DNA of 64,000 bases from Hyphomicrobiaceae bacterium (GTDB lineage: Bacteria; Pseudomonadota; Alphaproteobacteria; Rhizobiales; Hyphomicrobiaceae), in contig WBUN01000003.1 in the NCBI GenBank assembly GCA_008933705.1, positions 100,295 through 164,294 of the forward strand, given 5' to 3'. The translations under genes and the position numbers were made by a program. Positions 59,501 to 64,000 of this stretch are shown here, one piece after another. The notes below the pieces were generated by a model. That model ran no database searches. It saw only the letters and a list, made by a program, of their open reading frames with translations, and was not told where the DNA came from. Within the stretch, counting starts at the first letter, position 1; each line of letters begins with the position of its first letter.

Positions 59501-60931
59501 GGGACCATCACCACGCATGACGACATTACAGAACGGCGTCGCATAGAAGAGCGCATGGCTCATTTGGCGCATCACGACGCTCTGACCGAACTCGCCAATC
59601 GCGTCCTGCTGCGGACGCGATTGAGCGAGGCGCTGGTGCGCGCCCATCGGGAAGATAGAGGCGTGGCAGTTCTTTGCCTCGATCTTGATCGCTTCAAGGA
59701 GGTCAACGACACGCTCGGACATGCGGCGGGCGACACCCTGCTCAAGACCGTAGCGCAGCGCCTGCGATGCTGCGTCAGGGAGACGGACACGATTGCACGC
59801 CTCGGCGGTGATGAGTTCGCCGTAGTGCAATTGGCCGCCGATCCGCCGCGAGAAGCTGCAGCCCTTGCAGCCCGGATCATTGAAGAACTCGCGGCACCCC
59901 ATGTCATCGACGGCCATCAGCTCGTTGTTAAGGCGAGTGTGGGCATTGCGGTCTCTCCGAGCGACGGCGATGATCCTGAGCAGCTGTTGAAGTGTGCCGA
60001 CCTGGGGCTCTACGGCGCCAAGTCCGATGGGCGCGGGACGTACCGGTTCTTCGAGAGCGAGATGAACACGCGCATGCAGGCGCGGCGCGCCCTGGAGACG
60101 GACCTGCGTCAGGCGATCGAGAAGGGGCAATTGGCTCTTCATTACCAACCGCTCCTCGACCTCAGGACGGACCAGGTTTGCGGCTGCGAGGCGCTGCTGC
60201 GCTGGCACCACCCCGCCCGAGGCAAGATATCCCCAGCAGAATTCATTCCCGTTGCAGAAGCCACCGGCCTGATCGTGTCGATCGGCGAGTGGGCTCTGCG
60301 CGAAGCCTGCCGGGAGGCCGCGGATTGGCCAGCAAATACCAAGGTCGCCGTGAATTTGTCGGCCGTTCAGTTCAAGTCCCGCAACCTTGCGCAAACCGTT
60401 GTGAGCGCGTTGGCCGCTTCGGGTCTGTCACCTGGGCGGCTCGAACTTGAGATTACGGAATCGGCGCTGCTCGCAGACGGGGACGCCACATTTGATGCCC
60501 TCAATCAGCTGCACGCTCTTGGCGTGCGCATCGCTCTCGACGACTTCGGCACGGGCTATTCCTCGCTTGGCTATCTGCGCCGGTTCCCGTTCGACAAGAT
60601 CAAGATCGACCGGTGCTTCATCAACGACACCGCAAACGAGACGACGAACGCGATCGCCATCCTGCGCACGGTAGCCCAGCTGGGCGCCAGCCTTGGCATG
60701 ACGACCACGGCCGAGGGGGTGGAGACACAGGACCAGCTCGAGTTGGTACGTCGTGAGGGTTGCACCGAAATGCAGGGCTATCTCTTGAGCCCGCCGGTGC
60801 CCGCGACCGAGGTTCGGCAGTTCCTAAGAGGGCCGGCGCCCTCGGCCGAAGCGGCAGGACGCCGACGGGGACCTCATCGAGGCCGGCCTCGGCCGCGATC
60901 CGCCAGGCCGTCCGCCCGGTGTCGCCCATGA
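56531..60931 (+). CDS. Membrane-bound multi-PAS GGDEF-EAL cyclic-di-GMP protein
   Basis: 1466 residues. A membrane helix (about 52-76), a periplasmic PDC/dCache-like sensor (about 80-335, with VRDRDYFKAL), a second helix (339-359), then five PAS_7-type repeats beginning near 380, 522, 646, 771 and 889, each with the pattern MSQGLxMFD...VCNxRxAxMYGL. A GGDEF domain (about 1014-1170) has an intact RLGGDEF motif, and an EAL domain (about 1187-1430) has EALLR with Glu1220, DDFGTGYSSL and KIDRCF. Both cyclase and phosphodiesterase residues look intact. The start is GTG at 56531, or GTG at 56615. The last 30 residues are Arg/Pro-rich and look like read-through. Confidence 0.92.
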   Translation: MLSRVSISLCSFRSLLSRPLDRVCRKPWVSAFAADGPPSPTGQSSKRRRRVPIVTLLIGSGVLLIAAIVVGTWLSVSHSRNRALTDSERELGNITVAVAEQTDQAFGAMELVQLSVIERIRALGIASSDDYERLMSTHDVHVMLKHKISGLPHVSAIEIINAQGKLVNFSRNWPPPPVNVRDRDYFKALAAEPQLTSLISAPVRNRVTGTWTIYLARKVRAANGEFLGLVLGAIELQYFEKFFSTVALDPASSIALFRSDGVLLARYPRVDSLIGQNFGANALAMRLVKSTSRGVGRQVGIIDDQERIIAAHSVMHYPILIAATRTVEASLAEWRRMAQFLIAAAVLGALATSVVVFGISRRALQEGRRWGRALLLQKQQLEVALRNMSQGLCMFDAEQRLVVCNARFAEMYGLSPDQVKPGTSVQEVLAFRVANGCFAGAEPSDYVREQMAVVGSGTASDRILELKDGRFIFVKHRPMPGGGWVATHEDISTLRAAQAAAIEAGTRAKQAADEAREAHVRLREAFEAVPEGLVLFDAEDRYVLWNKRYAELYGESEVAAGKRFEDVVREGIRRGQYPGTKGREEEWLAERLARFKQGTSHHEQELPNGRWVRVEERRTAEGGAIGVRVDITELKEREAALRTQNLRFDTVLSNMSEGVCLFDADQRLVVCNSRYAQIYGLPPELTAPGTTLRQILEYRIAHGVHDAAYGRDIETKVALDAPVTRNVELNDGRIIAIKHRPVPGGGWVSTHEDITEREQLSVQLRQQKEQLNIALENMSQGLAMFDRDQHVIMCNKRYAGMYGLTLDQVKPGTPLRKIVAHRIANGFYAGASPEDYMRERLAPVRNDTDVIHRLSDGRTIALAVRVMPDGSGVATHTDITERENLQGRLDAALNNMAQGLAMFDAQQRLVICNKRFADMYGLAPEQVMPGNSMREIIEACIANGNYVGASVDEILAATTRQLGPEGMAYYTTTLGDGRVHGVSVAHSANGGTITTHDDITERRRIEERMAHLAHHDALTELANRVLLRTRLSEALVRAHREDRGVAVLCLDLDRFKEVNDTLGHAAGDTLLKTVAQRLRCCVRETDTIARLGGDEFAVVQLAADPPREAAALAARIIEELAAPHVIDGHQLVVKASVGIAVSPSDGDDPEQLLKCADLGLYGAKSDGRGTYRFFESEMNTRMQARRALETDLRQAIEKGQLALHYQPLLDLRTDQVCGCEALLRWHHPARGKISPAEFIPVAEATGLIVSIGEWALREACREAADWPANTKVAVNLSAVQFKSRNLAQTVVSALAASGLSPGRLELEITESALLADGDATFDALNQLHALGVRIALDDFGTGYSSLGYLRRFPFDKIKIDRCFINDTANETTNAIAILRTVAQLGASLGMTTTAEGVETQDQLELVRREGCTEMQGYLLSPPVPATEVRQFLRGPAPSAEAAGRRRGPHRGRPRPRSARPSARCRP

Positions 60932-60972
60932 TCTCCTTGCAACCCTCTCGCGACAGGATCGCTCAAAGCGGC
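60830..60972 (-). pseudogene. Possible gene remnant opposite the GGDEF-EAL tail
   Basis: The minus strand between the GntR-type gene and the EAL domain reads as a protein-like segment (EIMGDTGRTAWRIAAEAGLDEVPVGVLPL, in parts) without a proper start or stop. It occupies the same DNA as the odd C-terminal tail of the GGDEF-EAL protein. This may be the scar of a deletion that joined two genes. No family recognised. Confidence 0.3.
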
Positions 60973-61644
60973 CTACGTCATGTCGATGTGAAAGTGCCCT
61001 CCAGGCAGATGGCATTGAGCAAGGCGCCACTGTACTGATACGCCCTCGCTCGAATGGAGAACGCGCTCCAGCTCCAGAATGGCCGTCCCCTCGGGGATCT
61101 CCAGCTTTGCGGCAACCGTGCCGTCTGCAGCGATTGGTGAAATTCGCTCGTACGCACGCCCCAACACCACGCCGTATCCGGCGGCGACCTCTAGGATTGA
61201 GTAAGGGGAGTGCGCCCGTTGTAGCAGGTTTGGAAACATGGCCTCGGGCAAGCAACTCTGTTCACGCATGCAAGGCCTCCCATTGAAGAGCCGCACGCAT
61301 CGGATACGAACAACGCGTGCGCGTTGGTCGAGCTGCAGCCTTGCCCTTTCCCTGTCATCAGCCACCCCCTCTGACACCTCGATATCCTTGAATGTGCAGG
61401 AGACCCATTCGCCGCTCTCTGTTCTCATGCTCTCAAAGCGAAACCTCATCTCGCCCGATGCCTGATCGCTGACGAACGTGCCGCGTCCCTGGCGGCGCGA
61501 GACGACGCGCTCCGCTTCCAGAATGTCGAGGGCCTTCCTCATCGTGCCTGCGCTGACGCCCATCTCGCGCGACAGATCATTCTCATTGGGCAGCGCCGAA
61601 CCCGGCGCCCATTCGGCTCTAGCGATCGACGCGATCTCAAGCCT
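60973..61644 (-). pseudogene. GntR family regulator (UTRA type) lacking its N-terminus
   Basis: The frame encodes most of the winged helix (WAPGSALPNENDLSREMGVSAGTMRKALDILEAERVVSRRQGRGTFV, in parts) and a UTRA ligand domain (VVRIRCVRLFNGRPCMREQSCLP, AHSPYSILEVAAGYG, ILELERVLHSSEG). The first ATG in frame (61563) lies inside the recognition-helix region, after GSALPNENDLSRE, while the frame stays open to 61644 with helix-one sequence (EIASIARAEW). A stop blocks further extension, and an ATG in the +1 frame just upstream (reading LPMKA) would join by a one-base shift. It is probably frameshifted or truncated. Confidence 0.65.
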
Positions 61645-61842
61645 TCATCGGCAGCCGATTTACGCCTATGGCGTTCCAGCAGATGACCGGCTTCGCACCA
61701 CGAGGGGGGAGCGAAACACCAGGCTCGCATCACGTGTCACATCCACTCTCTCGATGCCATCGACGATCTCGGTCAGTACCTCATGGGGCGCAAACGCGAC
61801 CTGATGACGGCTCCCGGACTTGATGGAAATGCCGCTCGATAA

Positions 61843-62103
61843 GGCTGCCACCAGCGCATCCCGCGCTTGTCCCGCCCAAGCCATGGCAAGTCCGAAGACG
61901 CGCAGCCTCACGACAACACTCCCACCGAGGCAGTCGACATCAATGCGGAGATCGTCTCGGCCATCCTCGCTGCCGGCGGTCACGGGGAAAACGCACGGCC
62001 GACCATGGCGCCGCGCGTGCGAGGCAACCTGGCTTACTTGGAACGGCGCGGGAAGGTGATCAAGGACAGCAGTGGAAAGGCTGCGCGTTGGACGTTGCTT
62101 TAA
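61843..62103 (+). CDS. Small winged-helix-like hypothetical protein
   Basis: An open frame of up to 86 codons; the only start is a TTG at 61867. The C-terminal half, with VSAILAAGG, RGNLAYLERRGKVIKDSSGKAARWTL, resembles short winged-helix segments that end many small alphaproteobacterial proteins. It may be a complete small protein or the 3' remnant of a longer gene. No ribosome site is clear. Confidence 0.4.
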   Translation, partial: GCHQRIPRLSRPSHGKSEDAQPHDNTPTEAVDINAEIVSAILAAGGHGENARPTMAPRVRGNLAYLERRGKVIKDSSGKAARWTLL

Positions 62104-62235
62104 ACAGTCCGGCATGAGGTGTGATCAGCCTCACACAACAGTGATGTAGTACAGGCGAAGGAAGGCGCAGGGTCATCTTGTAATCATGACGCATGACATG
62201 TCCGGCCATGCCTTGAAAACGTCATCAGGGTAAAC

Positions 62236-62277
62236 TAGGTCAGGCATGTTGACCTAATTTTAATGGCCGCCTAGGAT
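62236..62277 (+). promoter_or_regulatory. Promoter overlapped by an operator-like inverted repeat
   Basis: TTGACC (62249-62254) and TAGGAT (62272-62277) are 17 bases apart. The perfect inverted repeat TAGGTCA-N7-TGACCTA (62236-62256) covers the -35 box. A further TGACCTA lies at 62319-62325, against the AGGAGG ribosome site, and CGCCTAG occurs twice (62268-62274 and 62283-62289). Confidence 0.55.
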
Positions 62278-62338
62278 GAAATCGCCTAGCTTCTCTGGCG
62301 GAGGACGTATGGGGCGGCTGACCTAGGAGGTTTGAGAC

Positions 62339-62719
62339 GTGCGCGATTCAACGAAGCGCTTTCGGCGGCTCAGACAGCAGCGCTCGTTCGACTATCACGA
62401 CGCGTGGCTGCAACGACCATTGCTTGCAAGATGCATGTCGGAGCATCTCTGGGCAGGGTTCCTCAATGGGTTTGCTTCACATACACGCATCTTTGAGCCT
62501 CTAGTCTTTGAGCACTGGGTGAACGACGAACTGGCGAATTTTGATTCGACACTCAGCGCATGGCAGAGTGTCGATCATCTACTCTGCGATTCGCTTCTAG
62601 GGGCACCTCAACTTGTCGAAGAGGCACAGAAAGAGGAAGCAATTCGGCGTGGCGGTTCCCTCGGCGGCACCACCACTGCCGGCGCAACCTCAATCGGACG
62701 CATCCGACAAGTCGCCTAG
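62339..62719 (+). CDS. Hypothetical protein upstream of, and overlapping, DUF2335 gene
   Basis: 126 residues from a GTG with AGGAGG eight bases upstream. The N-terminus is basic (STKRFRRLRQQRSFDYH); the middle is aromatic and acidic (FEPLVFEHWVNDELANFD); the last 25 residues are Gly/Thr-rich and lie over the start of the next gene in another frame. No family recognised. It follows directly on an operator-bearing promoter, so it may be part of a regulated pair with the DUF2335 gene. Confidence 0.55.
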   Translation: MRDSTKRFRRLRQQRSFDYHDAWLQRPLLARCMSEHLWAGFLNGFASHTRIFEPLVFEHWVNDELANFDSTLSAWQSVDHLLCDSLLGAPQLVEEAQKEEAIRRGGSLGGTTTAGATSIGRIRQVA

Positions 62720-63215
62720 CGAGGCAAAGACTGGGAAGCTTCTGCAAAAGATTGAAGCGGCACTTGAGCCAATCCCCAGTGCTCCGCTCAAAGAGCAAGT
62801 TACAAAGCGGGTTCTCCAAGTCTTCGCCTCTGCCGAGCATTTTGCTGGACCAATGGCCCATCCAAGCCATATGGAGGCGTATGAACGAGTTTGCCCGGGC
62901 CTCGCCGACCGTATTGCGAAGATGGCTGAGCTGGCACAGGCTCGGCAGGAAGCGCGTGCCGATGCCGTCCTGGCAAATGAGTATGCCGATCGACGCCTGG
63001 GCATGCACTATGGCTTCGCCGCACTAATCGCAGTGCTGATCTGCGGCACGGTGATCACCTTGAGCGGATATGCCCATCTTGGGGGTGGCATAATCACAGC
63101 CTCTGTATTGGGCGCATGCGTCATGCCCTTCATCAATGGACGCGCGAAACCCACAATCTCTAAGGTTGTTGGTAGTCGGTTGGGACGAAAGCCTGAGCGA
63201 GCAGAGGCGAAGTAG
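62613..63215 (+). CDS. DUF2335 family membrane protein
   Basis: 200 residues with a TTG start at 62613. A basic N-terminus and a linker rich in Pro/Ala lead to the DUF2335 core: HPSHMEAYERVCPGLADRIAKMAE, then a charged helix (QARQEARADAVLANEYADRRLG) and two membrane helices (FAALIAVLICGTVITLSGY and GGGIITASVLGACVMPFI). DUF2335 proteins are uncharacterised and are common in prophages and genomic islands. The first 107 bases overlap the upstream gene in another frame; no later start would retain the whole domain comfortably. Confidence 0.75.
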   Translation: MSKRHRKRKQFGVAVPSAAPPLPAQPQSDASDKSPSEAKTGKLLQKIEAALEPIPSAPLKEQVTKRVLQVFASAEHFAGPMAHPSHMEAYERVCPGLADRIAKMAELAQARQEARADAVLANEYADRRLGMHYGFAALIAVLICGTVITLSGYAHLGGGIITASVLGACVMPFINGRAKPTISKVVGSRLGRKPERAEAK

Positions 63216-63333
63216 TTCTATGATTCAGACCTGACATGCCGCTGCCAATAGCCTGAAAAAGTCCGGGATTATGCAGCAAGCTCACCCAGCGGGTCATCGG
63301 TGATCGGCATTCAATTCGCTATGTTCGCTGGCC

Positions 63334-63840
63334 ATGAGCCAGCCCTACGCCAACACAATCAGCGGCCTGCTGAAGCGCCGCGCTGAGCTGATGGCGGACG
63401 CCAGAGAGCTGCGGGAGCGCATGGCTGTGGTCGGCAATGACATCGCTGCCTTGGACCGCATGCTGGAGACGTTGGGCTATCAAGGCGACTTGCCCGCAGC
63501 CAAAGGCGTCCAGGCCAGCACCCGCGTCGTCTACTTCCATCGCAACGAACTGCGGCGGTTCTGCCTTGATGAGCTGCGCAAGACCGATGGCCCCATCACG
63601 ACGCGCGACTTGGCGGAGAAGGCGATCCGACTGGAGGGCCGCGACCCGCGCGACCGGCGCCTGCGGGCCGACATGGTGCGGAGGATCGGTAAGGGCCTGA
63701 AGCTGCTGCGCAGTCAAGGTGCCGCGAAGTCGGAAGGATCTTCCAATACCTCGCGGCAGAGCAGCCGGTGCGCTCAGGGACCCTGCCGCAGCAGCGCGGA
63801 GACGACACCGGAAGAAGCAAAGGCTGCTGCGGCCAAGTAG
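63334..63840 (+). CDS. Hypothetical protein, coiled coil plus winged-helix-like domain
   Basis: 168 residues. The N-terminal 50 residues form a coiled coil (TISGLLKRRAELMADARELRERMAVV, in parts) typically followed by IAALDRMLETLGYQGDL. The middle (HRNELRRFCLDELRKTDGPITTRDLAEKAIRLEG) looks like a winged helix. Close relatives are widespread in Bradyrhizobium and related genomes without known function. The last 40 residues are low-complexity and may be frameshifted relative to relatives, which usually end soon after the winged helix. Confidence 0.65.
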   Translation: MSQPYANTISGLLKRRAELMADARELRERMAVVGNDIAALDRMLETLGYQGDLPAAKGVQASTRVVYFHRNELRRFCLDELRKTDGPITTRDLAEKAIRLEGRDPRDRRLRADMVRRIGKGLKLLRSQGAAKSEGSSNTSRQSSRCAQGPCRSSAETTPEEAKAAAAK

Positions 63841-63874
63841 ATCAGCAGCAGCCAGGAACCTCGCGGCGAAAGGC

Positions 63875-64000
63875 CTAGGGCTTGAGCCCAAGGAGCTGCA
63901 TCCATTCGGGGATGCCGGCGTGGCCCATCAGGCCAAGGATGATCAGCGCCGGCACGCCGATGATGTGACGCCAGGGCCAATCCTTGAGGGGCGGCAGCCA
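63875..64000 (-). CDS. Partial protein with C-terminal hydrophobic segment
   Basis: The minus-strand frame is open from the window end to a TAG at 63877-63875. The 41 visible residues include WLPPLKDWPWRHIIGVPALI, then LGLMGHAGIPEWMQLLGLKP, a hydrophobic helix with a Pro-rich approach, as in small phage or membrane proteins. The rest lies outside the window; no family assigned. Confidence 0.5.
   Translation of the reverse strand, partial: WLPPLKDWPWRHIIGVPALIILGLMGHAGIPEWMQLLGLKP

Noticed and set aside
61666..62115. 149-codon minus-strand ORF in the accessory region
   Set aside because: It overlaps the plus-strand winged-helix-like ORF, whose C-terminus looks more protein-like, and lacks a recognisable domain; kept out for lack of support.
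63774..63980. 68-codon minus-strand ORF near the window end
   Set aside because: Another minus frame, open to the window edge, gives a more protein-like hydrophobic sequence ending at 63875.

Overview
The window is GC-rich chromosomal DNA from an alphaproteobacterium, most likely of the order Hyphomicrobiales. This rests on gene content and order: fumC followed by DUF4169 and ribbon-helix-helix genes, galU next to a KpsF/GutQ isomerase, a DUF459 protein near gltBD, mdh-sucCD-sucAB-lpd, and a methylsuccinyl-CoA dehydrogenase typical of ethylmalonyl-CoA pathway users. No rRNA operon, intact tRNA, insertion sequence or CRISPR array was seen.

Layout. 1-5.4 kb: the end of an AsmA-like envelope protein meets a fumC-DUF4169-RHH operon on the minus strand, then a small lipoprotein gene. 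5.5-12.2 kb: envelope and sugar-nucleotide genes (arabinose-5-phosphate isomerase, galU, galE, lytic transglycosylase, DUF459 protein) and a ribosome hibernation factor. 12.3-18.5 kb: glutamate synthase, gltB then gltD. 19-28 kb: mixed metabolic genes (S9 peptidase, GMC oxidoreductase, arylformamidase-like hydrolase, GNAT acetyltransferase, ZapE, flavin monooxygenase, methyltransferase). 28.4-38.7 kb: a TCA-cycle run mdh-ridA-sucC-sucD-sucA-sucB-lpd followed by a TPR protein. 38.7-41.7 kb: a short homoprotocatechuate meta-cleavage operon hpaF-hpaE-hpaD. 41.9-46.1 kb: four minus-strand envelope-glycan genes (sulfatase-fold transferase, GT2, YdjC-type deacetylase, GtrA). 46.6-55.7 kb: GTP cyclohydrolase II-like gene, SDR, META-domain protein, methylsuccinyl-CoA dehydrogenase, BrkB-type membrane protein, small secreted or membrane proteins, and an AraC regulator.

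56.2 kb to the end looks like an accessory region. It begins at a 48-bp piece matching the 3' half of a tRNA-Asp(GUC) gene, in the orientation expected for the left attachment site of an integrated element that would extend to the right beyond the window. It carries a 1466-residue GGDEF-EAL protein with five PAS modules, a GntR regulator lacking its N-terminus, small ORFs, a DUF2335 membrane protein overlapping an upstream ORF behind an operator-rich promoter, and a small coiled-coil/winged-helix-like protein.

The core genes work together as central carbon flow (fumC, mdh, suc genes, lpd), nitrogen assimilation (gltBD) and envelope sugar supply (galU, galE, KpsF). The most interesting leads are the island boundary, the operator-rich DUF2335 locus, the amino-sugar-type envelope locus, the DUF459 protein without its catalytic residues, the divergent GTP cyclohydrolase II, and two intergenic regions that may encode small RNAs. 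All functions are inferred by reading the sequence; no database search was run.
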